Counted from the first letter of the stretch, positions 1-7,927 are shown. The stretch: DNA of 64,000 bases from Paenalcaligenes faecalis (GCF_027557445.1 NZ_CP106841.1:2466001-2530000); one strand, 5' to 3'. A program made the numbers and translations. Notes: generated by a model from the letters alone, not told the origin.

Positions 1-2
1 AA

Positions 3-293
3 GATATTACATTCAATTGGCAGGTTGACTTGATAAAAGTTCCTGATGAGATATTTGATCTGCCCAATTTAACTTCTCTAAACCTAGGTGGTTGTTGGGG
101 CTTAATTCTATCTGAAAAGCAGGTCATTAAAATTTGCGAGCTTGCTAAGGCAGGAGTCTATATATCCATACCGCCATTAAAACTCCACATGGAAAGCTGT
201 CGAATGATGCTTATAAGGGCTGTAAAAGATAATGGTGGCGAAATAGATTGGAATACCATGAAGAGTGTGTTTGAGAATGTCGCCGAAAAGTAA
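3..293 (+). CDS. C-terminal end of a leucine-rich-repeat protein (cut by window edge)
   Basis: The reading frame is open to the left edge, so only the C-terminal ~96 residues are seen. Residues near the start fit a leucine-rich repeat (VPDEIFDLPNLTSLNLGG, the LP..I..L..L..L.L pattern), followed by a non-repeat tail. A TTG at 30 could act as a start, but the repeat already begins upstream of it, so I treat the gene as truncated by the window. It ends 17 bases inside the start region of the next gene, which suggests both are translated from one message. Both sit in what appears to be an integron cassette ending at the attC site at 778. Function unknown. Confidence 0.6.
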   Translation, partial: DITFNWQVDLIKVPDEIFDLPNLTSLNLGGCWGLILSEKQVIKICELAKAGVYISIPPLKLHMESCRMMLIRAVKDNGGEIDWNTMKSVFENVAEK

Positions 294-783
294 ACGAGAG
301 ACTGATGGTACGAATAACTACCAATTTCTATCAATGGCTATTGCATATTTGGAAATAGGAAAGGTGGCAGCCAAGACTGAAACTGAATTGGGAAATGATG
401 CTGATTATCAGAATGCTATAGCTTATCAGCTATTTCATGCTGTCGAGCTCTTCTACAAGCAGATGATAAAAAATAAAACTGGAAAAGTTTTTCACACTCA
501 TGATTTAAAGGAGCTTGAAGATAAATATGCCAGCCTTTATCCCGATCCCAGTTATAAGCTTAATCACCCTTTCGACTTTTCAGATTATAGTGCTTCCGAA
601 TTAAATCCAGGAGAAGACGATCTGTATGCAGCGCATGTGTCAAAGTTTAAGCCAAAATTTATGGATCAACATTTGCGATATCCGGCTGACGAAAGAACAG
701 GTGGGTATTCATTTAATATAGATGGTTCAGAATTCGAAAAAATCAAAGCTAGGATGACTGATATCTATGCAACTGGCAGCTAA
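277..783 (+). CDS. HEPN-like cassette protein
   Basis: 168 residues. The central stretch has an A-x-x-LF-x-A-x-E helix (YQLFHAVELFYKQMI) and, about 15 residues later, an H-T-H-D-L-x-E-L motif. That is the layout of small HEPN-type helical proteins, which are often RNases or their inactive partners; the classical R-x4-6-H motif is not clearly seen. ATG at 277 was chosen; a GTG at 265 is also in frame. The stop codon (781-783) lies inside the left arm of an attC site, as is normal for integron cassette genes. It overlaps the LRR gene upstream. A toxin or antiphage role is possible but is inference from the fold resemblance only. Confidence 0.55.
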   Translation: MSPKSKRETDGTNNYQFLSMAIAYLEIGKVAAKTETELGNDADYQNAIAYQLFHAVELFYKQMIKNKTGKVFHTHDLKELEDKYASLYPDPSYKLNHPFDFSDYSASELNPGEDDLYAAHVSKFKPKFMDQHLRYPADERTGGYSFNIDGSEFEKIKARMTDIYATGS

Positions 784-849
784 CAAAGCGCTGCTGTCGG
801 ACAAATTTTCCGCTGCGCTCCAAATTTGCCGCAGAGCGCGGCGTTAGGC
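778..849 (+). other. attC recombination site 1 of an integron cassette
   Basis: Begins AGCTAAC (RYYYAAC-like, one mismatch) and ends GTTAGGC, an exact GTTRRRY core. The interior is an imperfect palindrome: the arm around 797-808 (GGACAAATTT) pairs with CCAAATTTGCC near 820-831. The stop of the upstream gene overlaps the left arm. Crossover would be expected between G843 and T844. Confidence 0.85.
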
Positions 850-868
850 TTTCATAAAGGTATGAAGT

Positions 869-1492
869 ATGAGCAAGGAAATAACCCAAAGTAAAATTAT
901 GTCGGCTTTGGATTGGGGGTACGAGAAGGCCGTTAATGGAGTTCCTGGACTGGATTCTGCGCAGGAACTTGCCGAGAGCTATATGCGTAAAGGTGACTGT
1001 AGAAAAGAACAAGCAAATTCCCTGATACGTTGGCAAAACACTAAAGCTGGAACTTCTGGTTTTTTGTCGGGCTTAGGTGGGATTATCACCATGCCGGTAA
1101 CGTTACCAGCAAATATAACAAGCGTGCTATATGTGCAAATAAGAATGATCGCTGCTATTGCTCATATGGGTGGGCATGACGTGCAAGATGACCAAGTAAA
1201 GTCATTGGTTTATGTGTGTCTCACTGGAAACTCGGCTAAAGATATAATGAAGGGGGCAGGCATTACGATTGGAACTAAGCTTACAACGAATGCCGTCAAG
1301 TCGATTTCTGGAAAGACTATTACTGCTATCAACCAAAAAGTTGGATTCAGGCTCGTCACTAAGTTCGGAGAGAAAGGTGCTATTAACCTTGGCAAAGCGG
1401 TTCCTTTAGTTGGGGGCATAATTGGTGGCAGTTTTGACTCAATCACAACAAATACAATCGGAAATGTTGCGAGAGATACATTTATTCAATAA
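869..1492 (+). CDS. EcsC-family protein
   Basis: 207 residues. The middle part matches the EcsC-family pattern: a glycine-rich stretch (FLSGLGGI), then TMPVTLPANI, then RMIAAIAHMGGHDVQD, and later a hydrophobic glycine-rich tail (VPLVGGIIGGSFD). EcsC-domain proteins are membrane-associated and their biochemical role is poorly defined. The ATG at 869 has a plausible ribosome site (AAGGTATG..) just upstream and lies 20 bases past the attC core, the usual spacing for a cassette gene. The next gene starts 18 bases after its stop, so this cassette seems to carry two genes. Confidence 0.7.
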   Translation: MSKEITQSKIMSALDWGYEKAVNGVPGLDSAQELAESYMRKGDCRKEQANSLIRWQNTKAGTSGFLSGLGGIITMPVTLPANITSVLYVQIRMIAAIAHMGGHDVQDDQVKSLVYVCLTGNSAKDIMKGAGITIGTKLTTNAVKSISGKTITAINQKVGFRLVTKFGEKGAINLGKAVPLVGGIIGGSFDSITTNTIGNVARDTFIQ

Positions 1493-1510
1493 AGAACAGG
1501 AGAAATTGAC

Positions 1511-1936
1511 ATGGGGTTTTGGGACAAAGTTAAAAGTGTTGCGAATTCAGTGAAGTGCATGACAGGTTGGCATGCAGGTGAATATTCACATATACAAGGA
1601 AAACCCGAGTGCTATTTGGAGAAAACATGCCCAGATTGCAATGAGTACGTTACGAAGAAAAAGCATAAGTTTTCAGATTGGAAATATACGAATAACAGTA
1701 TGAACAATCCTTGTGATTCAGTTCGAAACTGTATCCACTGTGATCATCAGGAGCAAAAAGTTATTCACCAGTATGAGAAGAACGGAAAAGACCCTAGCTG
1801 CAGAATTATAGAAAAATGCAAAAGATGCGGGGATGAACAGTTAGGTAGAGAGTCACACAACTGGATAAGCATTATGGGTCATGAAATTAAAGCCCAAGGA
1901 AAACGTAAGTGTAGAGATTGTGGGGCAGTAGAGTAA
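1511..1936 (+). CDS. Multi-CxxC zinc-ribbon-like cassette protein
   Basis: 141 residues with four CxxC pairs (CPDC, CIHC, CKRC, CRDC) spaced along the chain, plus histidine/tryptophan elements (HKFSDW, ESHNWI). This suggests two or more treble-clef or zinc-ribbon units. A short hydrophilic N-terminus (MGFWDKVKSV) precedes them. A ribosome site AACAGGAG lies just upstream. It shares a cassette with the EcsC-family gene and its stop is 3 bases before the next attC site. I do not recognise a named family; nucleic-acid or protein binding is only a guess. Confidence 0.6.
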   Translation: MGFWDKVKSVANSVKCMTGWHAGEYSHIQGKPECYLEKTCPDCNEYVTKKKHKFSDWKYTNNSMNNPCDSVRNCIHCDHQEQKVIHQYEKNGKDPSCRIIEKCKRCGDEQLGRESHNWISIMGHEIKAQGKRKCRDCGAVE

Positions 1937-1939
1937 ATA

Positions 1940-1996
1940 GCCTAACAAACAAAGTCAGCGGACGCTAAAAACGCGCCGCTGCTTTGGGCGTTAAGT
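1940..1996 (+). other. attC recombination site 2
   Basis: Starts with GCCTAAC (exact RYYYAAC) and ends GTTAAGT (exact GTTRRRY). Between them CAGCGGACGC.. pairs with ..GCGCCGCTG around an AAAA loop. At 57 bp it is in the usual size range. It follows the stop of the zinc-ribbon gene by three bases and opens the next cassette. Confidence 0.85.
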
Positions 1997-2052
1997 GCTC
2001 TTGATATGCACGACATTTTCAATAATTACTAAAAAGGCCAAAGGAGATACCT

Positions 2053-2097
2053 ATGCCAATGATAAATTGCCCTGACTGTTCGAAAGAAATGAACTGA
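2053..2097 (+). pseudogene. Start of a third cassette gene, cut off by an IS
   Basis: A strong ribosome site (AAGGAGATA) precedes ATG at 2053. The frame reads MPMINCPDCSKEM, a CxxC zinc-ribbon N-terminus, then meets the left end of the IS3-family element at 2090 and stops. The cassette's remaining gene and its attC are not seen to the right of the IS. Confidence 0.75.
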
Positions 2098-2122
2098 CCC
2101 CATAAAGTTGGACGGTTAGTTT

Positions 2123-3031
2123 TTATAAGGAGGACTGATTTCTGTATTGCACAGGACTCAGCCCCTTTAGTTTTGTACTTACTCTTTCATGATTATAGTA
2201 GTAAATATACTCATGAATCCGTTTCTCTAACTGTTCAATGCTAGTAAATTTTTCACGATAGAACAATTCACATTTAAGTGTACCGAAGAAGCTCTCAATT
2301 ACCGCATTATCCAAGCAATTTCCCTTTCTCGACATGCTTTGCGTAAAGCCATGGCTCGCTAGTGTTTGCTGATAGCTGTCTAATTGGTATTGCCACCCTT
2401 GATCAGAATGGATGAGCGGTTTCTCAGTACTTTTAAGCGTTGAAATGACTTTCTCCAACATATCACTGACCAGTTTATACACAGGCTTTCTCATCAGTTG
2501 GTAGGCAATGATTTGTCGATTGAAAAGATCTAGAACCGGCGATAGATAAAGCTTTTCATCACCTACTCGAAACTCCGTCACATCGGTTACCCATTTATGA
2601 TTCGGTTCCTCACAATCAAATTTACGCATCAAGATATTCGGAGCGATTCGTCCTTCTTTACCGCGATCAGAACGATACTTTTTAGGTGCACGAATCACCG
2701 CCTTTAATCGTAATAACTGCATTAAACGTTGTACTTTCTTTTTATTCACTAAATAACTAAGTTGCTTCAAGATAAAGGTCATTCGTCGGTAGCCGTAGCA
2801 TGCATTATGCTCATTAAATAAATGACCAATGTCATCACAAAGCAATTGGTCCTTATTAGGTTCAGTTAAACGTTGCTGATGATAGTAGTAGGTGCTGCGA
2901 CTCAACTCAGCAATCGTCAGCAAGTCAGGCAAGGCATGCTCGAGACGTAACTCGCTAATTATTTGGGCCGTTTTTTGACGCTGTTGGTGGTTAATCGCTT
3001 TTTTTGCTCTTGCACCCCCAACTCGTTCCAC
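2123..3031 (-). CDS. IS3-family transposase OrfB (DDE integrase domain), copy 1
   Basis: 302 residues. An N-terminal HTH_21-like region (STYYYHQQR, CYGYRRMTFIL) is followed by the retroviral-integrase-type DDE core: D in WVTDVTEF, D in LIHSDQGWQY, and the E in VIESFFGTLK. It overlaps orfA in the -1 frame. The OrfAB fusion would be made at a slippery A-AAA-AAG (minus strand, near 3000-3006), a signal known from IS3 elements. This copy is uninterrupted, unlike copy 2, so it could still encode an active enzyme. Confidence 0.92.
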   Translation of the reverse strand: MERVGGARAKKAINHQQRQKTAQIISELRLEHALPDLLTIAELSRSTYYYHQQRLTEPNKDQLLCDDIGHLFNEHNACYGYRRMTFILKQLSYLVNKKKVQRLMQLLRLKAVIRAPKKYRSDRGKEGRIAPNILMRKFDCEEPNHKWVTDVTEFRVGDEKLYLSPVLDLFNRQIIAYQLMRKPVYKLVSDMLEKVISTLKSTEKPLIHSDQGWQYQLDSYQQTLASHGFTQSMSRKGNCLDNAVIESFFGTLKCELFYREKFTSIEQLEKRIHEYIYYYNHERVSTKLKGLSPVQYRNQSSL

Positions 3032-3495
3032 TTTTTTAAGAATGCGACCTCGGCACGCATATACTGTAACTCACGAAGTAACTCTTCGGGCGTCTTTTCT
3101 GTGTCTGGCTTTTTACGGTCTGGACGATATACTTTCTTGGTCATGGCTAACGTTTCCTCTTGGCCATCGAGTAGGCCATATTCATATAAGCGTTTCCATT
3201 TTAAAATACTCGAAGGCGAGATGCCATCAAACTGACTACTCGCTTGATACGCTGAAAGTGACTCATTGTGCATCGTTTCAACGACCATCCGTTTAAAAGC
3301 AAGAGTATGATAAACCGTTGGTTGACGCCTCAATAAGCCAGCAAATCCATGAGTACGATATCTTCTTACCCAACTTCTAACGACAGAACGTTCAAGCGAA
3401 AAATGACGAGCAGTCAGAGTGTACCCCCGATGCATTTCAAGAAAATATTGAACAACGAGACATTTGAATTCGCTACTGTGTTTTTTCCTAGACAT
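2959..3495 (-). CDS. IS3-family OrfA (helix-turn-helix), copy 1
   Basis: 178 residues. Helix-turn-helix modules lie at residues ~1-55 (SLERSVVRSWVRRYRTHG) and ~65-110 (ISPSSILKWKRLYEYG), followed by a leucine-rich coiled coil (ELLRELQYMRAEVAFLKKW), the usual layout of IS150-group OrfA. Codons CAA AAA AAG near its end form the likely -1 frameshift site leading into OrfB. Identical in copy 2 at 12920-13456. Confidence 0.9.
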   Translation of the reverse strand: MSRKKHSSEFKCLVVQYFLEMHRGYTLTARHFSLERSVVRSWVRRYRTHGFAGLLRRQPTVYHTLAFKRMVVETMHNESLSAYQASSQFDGISPSSILKWKRLYEYGLLDGQEETLAMTKKVYRPDRKKPDTEKTPEELLRELQYMRAEVAFLKKWNELGVQEQKKRLTTNSVKKRPK

Positions 3496-3527
3496 AAATA
3501 AACTCCCAAAATTCGGATTTTTAATAT

Positions 3528-3577
3528 GTCCAACTTTTGGGGGTCACTTCATGCTGTTAAAAATGGGGGGATTACCT
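3528..3577. repeat. Shared right-flank motif of both IS copies
   Basis: Beyond the IS inverted repeat, both copies continue with CTGTTAAAAATGGGGGGATT then ACCT (here to 3577, at copy 2 to ~13538). A reverse-complement-like GTAATCCCCCC also lies left of copy 2 at ~12028. It is either an outer end of a larger element or a remnant of another IS that both copies abut. Confidence 0.55.
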
Positions 3578-3581
3578 GAGC

Positions 3582-4196
3582 ATGCTTTTCGGCGCTCTAG
3601 CGCATCGGGCAGACTGGAGTCTTTTTGAAATTCTAGCGGTTGGATTTCTTGGGTTTACAGGTAGTGGACAGTTTGCATTACTACCGTTAGCTGAGAGCAA
3701 TGCGAGTTTTCTAACCATGCTACTTATTGGCATATCTATTAACAGCCGATACTTCCCCATTGCATTCACCACGACTAAAAAATTGCCAAAGAGATTTTTC
3801 GCAAGAGTTTTTGTTGCCCACACACTTGGCGATGAGGCTTACGCCATTGAGAAATACAATGACACCGTCAAAGATACCATTTACATTCGATTAACTATTT
3901 TCATATTTTGGGTGGTTTCTGGAGTCCTAGGGGCCATGCTTGCTAAGACAATTCCCAGCACTTGGCTAAATGCAGATATCCATTTAGGTTTTCCTGCTAG
4001 TGTTGTGCTTGTTTATCTTGCAGCCTCTCAAATAAAAATGCGTGCCTCCGGTATTTATCATAGGCCCTTGGTGATGGTGATCACCTGCCTATTATCTGCC
4101 TCAGTTTTCTACTCGTTACTAGGGTCAACTTATTTTTGGATTCCAAGCATAATCATTACGACAATTATTTTGGATAAATGGAAAAAACATGCATGA
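3582..4196 (+). pseudogene. azlC: 5'-truncated azlC (branched-chain amino acid exporter subunit)
   Basis: 204 residues matching AzlC-family permeases: GFTGSGQF near the start, the ISINSRYFPIAF segment, and the AHTLGDEAYA motif. Several further hydrophobic segments follow. AzlC with AzlD forms a two-part exporter of branched-chain amino acids in the inner membrane. AzlC proteins normally begin about 30-40 residues earlier with a first membrane helix. Here the reading frame instead runs into IS-flank sequence upstream of ATG 3582, so the N-terminus is probably lost. The azlD gene follows with an 8-base overlap. Confidence 0.75.
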
Positions 4197-4515
4197 AGGT
4201 ATATTTACTGCCATCGCAGCCCTTTTTTTTACGAGTTTGCTCGTCAGAGTATTACCCGTTATTTTTAACTTTCAGTTTCCAGAAACGCTAACAAAATGGA
4301 TGGAAACAACTCTACCCTTGGCTGTTTTCCTAAACTTTATGGCCTATATTTTTTTGCAAGAAATGCAGATATCAATTCTTGCCACACTGATTTCTTTAGG
4401 CATCACTACCCTTCTCGCCTACTTAAATCGTGGTGGGCTATTTATGGGTGTAATGGGGGGCTGCATGTCGTATTACTTATTAATTTCTGCTTTTGCGCCG
4501 ATAATTACCGATTAA
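4189..4515 (+). CDS. azlD: AzlD-like branched-chain amino acid transport subunit
   Basis: 108 residues with about four hydrophobic segments (FTAIAALFFTSLLVRVLPVI, LAVFLNFMAYIF, ISILATLISLGITTLLAYL and a C-terminal one) and glycine-rich connections. This is the size and pattern of AzlD, the small partner of AzlC. It overlaps azlC by 8 bases, so coupled translation is likely. Its partner is probably damaged by the IS, so the pair may not work. The stop is directly followed by an acyltransferase fragment in another frame with no intergenic space, which suggests a recombination joint. Confidence 0.75.
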   Translation: MHEGIFTAIAALFFTSLLVRVLPVIFNFQFPETLTKWMETTLPLAVFLNFMAYIFLQEMQISILATLISLGITTLLAYLNRGGLFMGVMGGCMSYYLLISAFAPIITD

Positions 4516-4747
4516 AGCACGCCGATATCGATGGCTTGCGTGCGGTTGCCATTCTTGCCGTGTTGGCCTTTCACTTAGACCCCTTACTTTTACCTGGGGG
4601 TTTTATAGGGGTGGATGTGTTTTTGGTGATTAGTGGTTACTTAATTACCTTGAGTATTCTAAAAAGTGAAGCCAGTCATCGATTTAGTTTAAAGGCATTT
4701 TTTATAAGACGCTTTTGGCGCTTATATCCGGCCTTATTGGCTACCGT
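4510..4747 (+). pseudogene. Acyltransferase-3 (OafA-like) fragment
   Basis: In the frame that continues past 4510, residues HADIDGLRAVAILAVLAFHL, then LLLPGGFIGVDVFLVISGYL and RRFWRLYPALL, are the hallmark N-terminal part of acyltransferase family 3 proteins (OafA/YrhL), which transfer acetyl groups to surface polysaccharide. It has no start codon of its own and stops at ~80 residues, where a Tn7-type left end begins at 4748. Full family members have at least 350 residues. It is therefore a fragment broken on both sides, on the left by azlD and on the right by the transposon end. Confidence 0.8.
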
Positions 4748-4784
4748 TGTGGACGGACAAAATAGTTTGGAGCTAGAGCTGCAA
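4748..4784 (+). mobile_element. Tn7-type left end L1 (shortened)
   Basis: TGTGGACGGACAAAATAG opens the end, almost the Tn7 left tip, and is followed by TTTGGAGCTAGA, which matches the innermost TnsB site of Tn7L rather than the outermost. It looks as if recombination between the first and third 20-bp sites removed the middle of the end. The outer tip faces left and the cargo lies to the right. Confidence 0.75.
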
Positions 4785-4838
4785 CAAACATCTTATCTGT
4801 CTGTTAATCCGTGTTGATATTATGCTGGATTTCAATGT

Positions 4839-6029
4839 CTATCGTGACAAACGACCATTAAGTACAGCATATGCGACTAAACCAATCACTAGCCCCCAAA
4901 AAGCACCACCAATACCCAGAAAAGTAATATTAGCGGCAGCGGCAAGAAAAGTGATTAATGATGCTTCTCGCGTCTTGGCATCGGCCATAGCACTAGCAAG
5001 ACTACCCCCTATAGTGCCTAGCAATGCTAACCCTGCCAATGTCGTAATGAAGGTTACAGGGAAAGCCATAAACACAGCGGCTAACGTTAGTCCAAACACA
5101 CCAACTAAGACATAAAAAACACCAGCTGCCACACCAGCAACCCAGCGCTTATCAGGATTATCATGCGCCTCTGGGCCTGTACAAATGGCAGCCGTGATTG
5201 CCGCAATATTAAAGGCATGCGAACCAAATGGCGCCATCAGCAAAGAGCCAAAGCCAGTGACTGTCACAATAGAGTTGGCGCTAGTTCTAAAGCCATCATT
5301 CCGTAACACCAACATGCCTGGCATATATTGCCCAGTCAACGTAATTAAAAATAGTGGTAACGTAACGCTCAGTAATGCATTAAGTGAAAATACTGGCATC
5401 GTGAAGATAGGTGCTGCCAGCCTCAAACTCAGTCCAGATACATCGATACGATCCTGAATAAGCAGAAAAGCCAACCCCAACATCAGAATTCCCACCACGG
5501 CATAACGTGCAGTAAAACGCTTGAGCACTACGTAAACAATAATTAAAAAGCTGACTAATAATGGATCAATGCTCATGCTACCAAAAGCACCAATACCAAA
5601 CTGTAGCAAAATGCCTGCTAATAACCCAGCCGCTACCCCCGTCGGAATCAGACGAATAACTCGCTCAAACCACCCTGATAGCCCAAGTACCACGAAAGCA
5701 ATAGCCGAAATCAAGTAAGCACCGATCGCCTCTTCGTAGGGAGTTGTCGCTAGCGCTGTCACAAGAAATGCAGCGGCTGGTGTAGACCACGCCGTAATAA
5801 TTGGTTCACGAGAGACCCAACTCAAAATAATCCCTGTCACGCCTACACCGATAGAGATTGACCATACCCAAGATGCTGTCAGCTCTGGACTAAGACCTGC
5901 CACCTTGGCTGCCTGAAAAACCAAAATAAAGGTCCCGCCATAATTGACAATAACTGAAATCAAACCAGCGACAACAGGAGGAATAAGGTCATTCCAACGA
6001 ACGGATGAAGATGAGGGAACGAATGACAT
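4839..6029 (-). CDS. benE: BenE-family benzoate/H+ symporter
   Basis: 396 residues, about 11-12 hydrophobic segments. Sequence features such as VNYGGTFILVFQAA near the N-terminus, STPAAAFL, PFGSHAFNIAAITAAICTGPEAH and the following RWVAGVAAGVFY are typical of the BenE (YdcO) family, inner-membrane symporters for benzoate-like aromatic acids. Length is normal for the family. It is divergent from a MocR-type regulator with 64 bp between starts, so the regulator may control it. The actual substrate here is not known. It sits just inside left end L1 with its 3' end toward the transposon tip. Confidence 0.85.
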   Translation of the reverse strand: MSFVPSSSSVRWNDLIPPVVAGLISVIVNYGGTFILVFQAAKVAGLSPELTASWVWSISIGVGVTGIILSWVSREPIITAWSTPAAAFLVTALATTPYEEAIGAYLISAIAFVVLGLSGWFERVIRLIPTGVAAGLLAGILLQFGIGAFGSMSIDPLLVSFLIIVYVVLKRFTARYAVVGILMLGLAFLLIQDRIDVSGLSLRLAAPIFTMPVFSLNALLSVTLPLFLITLTGQYMPGMLVLRNDGFRTSANSIVTVTGFGSLLMAPFGSHAFNIAAITAAICTGPEAHDNPDKRWVAGVAAGVFYVLVGVFGLTLAAVFMAFPVTFITTLAGLALLGTIGGSLASAMADAKTREASLITFLAAAANITFLGIGGAFWGLVIGLVAYAVLNGRLSR

Positions 6030-6093
6030 GATCTAACTGTGGCTCCTAAAATCATTTGATGAACAAGTTGATAATCAAATTTATAGCCTTAAA

Positions 6094-7635
6094 ATGGATG
6101 GTTATTCCCTACCATTTTTTACAAGTAGATCAGACCAATTGTTTAAACATGCCCAACTCGAATCTGTCAAAGCGTGGCTTACTGATCCAACACACAATGC
6201 CTTACCACTGTATTCGCGCATACAGCGTGCTATCCGACAACTAATCCTTGATGGCACGCTTAGTAGCGGTAAGCCACTACCCGCTTCAAGAGCTCTGGCA
6301 AAATCACTCAATGTCTCTCGCGATACCATCGAATCAGCCTATAGCCAGTTGCATATAGAAGGTTTTATTGAACGGCGTGTTGGTAGTGGTAGTTTTGTAT
6401 CAGAACGAGTCAAACTTCTCTCTGGCACGAGCTCAACACCACACCTAAGAACCTCTAGCAAAACACCACGTCTTAGTCAACGCGGCAACACGATATTTCA
6501 AAGTGGAGGGCTACGCGACTTTCTGGCTCCTCGCCCATTCGCACCAGGCGTACCAGAAACACGCAACTTCCCTCTTCAAACCTGGGAGCGTCTGGAGCGA
6601 CAGGTACTCAAGGAATATGAAACACAAATTTTGGCACACAGTGATCCACAAGGACTGGAGCCACTACGGCGCGCCATTTCAAATTATGTCAATCTAGAGC
6701 GTGGAGCTCATGCCACGCCTGAGCGTGTATTAGTGTTAACCAGCTCACAACAAGCACTAACATTGTGTGCGAACATACTGCTCGATTCTGGAGATCAAAT
6801 CTTTATTGAAGATCCTGTATACCAAGGGGCTCGCAAAGCGTTTGATGCCGCTGGGCTGAAATGTGTATCTGTACCTCTAGATACCAATGGCATGCTAGTA
6901 GAGCATCTACATCAAGCATCAAAAACCTCTAAAGATTCGGCCAAAGCCGTCTTCCTAACACCCTCACACCAATTTCCAACTGGAGCAACGCTAGCATTAG
7001 ATCGACGACTAAGCGTTATTGAGTGGGCTAGGCAATACCAAAGCTGGATTATCGAAGACGACTATGACAGCGAGTTTCATTACGCTGGAAAACCCACAGC
7101 CTGCGTACAAGGACTTGATCAATACGAGCGAACCATTTACATCGGCACCTTTACCAAATCACTATTCCCTGGGCTGCGTCTCGGGTACATGGTGCTCCCA
7201 TCAGCACTAGTAGCCCCTATGACCGTAGCACGCACGTTACTAGATGGACACAGTGCCTCCATTGCTCAACTCACACTAGCCCGCTTTATCGAAGGTGGCC
7301 ATTTAGGCGCACACATCCGTATCATGCGTGCTGTTTACGCCGAACGGCGAGACGTACTCGTACGATTAATACGTCAACACCTAGCTGATTTCGTGGAACC
7401 TCAGGTACCAGCTGGAGGCATGCAAATGCCCTGTATATTCATCAAAGACATCCCAGAACACAAGGCCGTGGACTTAGCTCGCCGTGCAGGGATTGATTTA
7501 TTAGGATTAACAACTCTGCACGCATCAAGCCAGCATAAAACTGGTTTTCTAATGGGGTTCGCTGCTTATGCCCCACATGAAATGGAGATTGCTATTAAAA
7601 AACTAGCAAATATCCTACGCTCTCTATGTCCCTAA
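6094..7635 (+). CDS. MocR/PdxR-family transcriptional regulator
   Basis: 513 residues. The N-terminal GntR-type winged helix (~45-110) includes YSRIQRAIRQLILDG and LNVSRDTIESAYSQL. After a linker, a class-I aminotransferase-like domain (~165-510) follows, with SSQQALTLCANIL, EDPVYQGA, the DDYDSEF motif and the PLP-binding lysine in TFTKSLFPGLRLGY. Members bind PLP and act as transcription factors, often for PLP or amino-acid metabolism. The divergent BenE-type transporter gene is the obvious candidate target. ATG 6094 was chosen because it opens the conserved N-terminal region; an overlapping short frame at 6056 is not coding. Confidence 0.9.
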   Translation: MDGYSLPFFTSRSDQLFKHAQLESVKAWLTDPTHNALPLYSRIQRAIRQLILDGTLSSGKPLPASRALAKSLNVSRDTIESAYSQLHIEGFIERRVGSGSFVSERVKLLSGTSSTPHLRTSSKTPRLSQRGNTIFQSGGLRDFLAPRPFAPGVPETRNFPLQTWERLERQVLKEYETQILAHSDPQGLEPLRRAISNYVNLERGAHATPERVLVLTSSQQALTLCANILLDSGDQIFIEDPVYQGARKAFDAAGLKCVSVPLDTNGMLVEHLHQASKTSKDSAKAVFLTPSHQFPTGATLALDRRLSVIEWARQYQSWIIEDDYDSEFHYAGKPTACVQGLDQYERTIYIGTFTKSLFPGLRLGYMVLPSALVAPMTVARTLLDGHSASIAQLTLARFIEGGHLGAHIRIMRAVYAERRDVLVRLIRQHLADFVEPQVPAGGMQMPCIFIKDIPEHKAVDLARRAGIDLLGLTTLHASSQHKTGFLMGFAAYAPHEMEIAIKKLANILRSLCP

Positions 7636-7689
7636 CCACCAATAAAAACTAAACGTCTGCTATTAATTACTAATACAACTGAGCCATTA

Positions 7690-7927
7690 CTTAGTTAGCA
7701 CCAAGGTCAACCCTTCTGTTTCCACAAAGCTCGCCAAAGGATTAAGGTAATTTTTTAAATCACCATTTTATTTTTTCAAATACTTATCAATTAATGGGGT
7801 AATTTGTGCCGCATGAGTAAAACCCAAATCATGCTTTACCCTTTCAAAAACATGTAAATCCGCATCTGAAAACCTCCTTGTCAAATACTGCCCTACAGCA
7901 ACTGGACTAATTGGATCCAAATCACCC
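7690..7927 (-). pseudogene. Decayed copy of the ACT/hydrolase gene pair
   Basis: This stretch is a diverged, internally deleted copy of 10945-11285. CACCAAGGTCAACCCTTCTG.. corresponds to the ACT gene, then a jump leads to the hydrolase 3' half (TTTTATTTTTTCAAATACTT.., then AAACATGTAAATCCGCATCT.. and GGACTAATTGGATCCAAATC). No intact frame remains. It shows that the ACT/hydrolase pair existed twice in this region. Confidence 0.8.

Larger units (their letters stand above)
2090..3551. mobile_element. IS3-family (IS150-like) insertion sequence, copy 1
   Basis: 1462 bp, bounded by inverted ends TGAACTGACCCC (left) and, reverse-complemented, TGAAGTGACCCC (right); the similarity continues as AAAGTTGGAC. 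It carries orfA and orfB on the minus strand. An almost identical 1462-bp copy lies at 12051-13512. No short direct duplication flanks it: GAAA is on the left and TGCT on the right. It cuts an integron cassette on the left and an azlC gene on the right, so an adjacent deletion has probably occurred. Confidence 0.9.

Noticed and set aside
749-1036. Minus-strand open frame across the attC site
   Set aside because: It runs through an attC and antisense to the EcsC-family gene, with no family match; a chance frame.
3042-3296. Plus-strand frames inside the IS (and the same at 13003-13257)
   Set aside because: Antisense to orfA, present only because orfA is conserved between copies.
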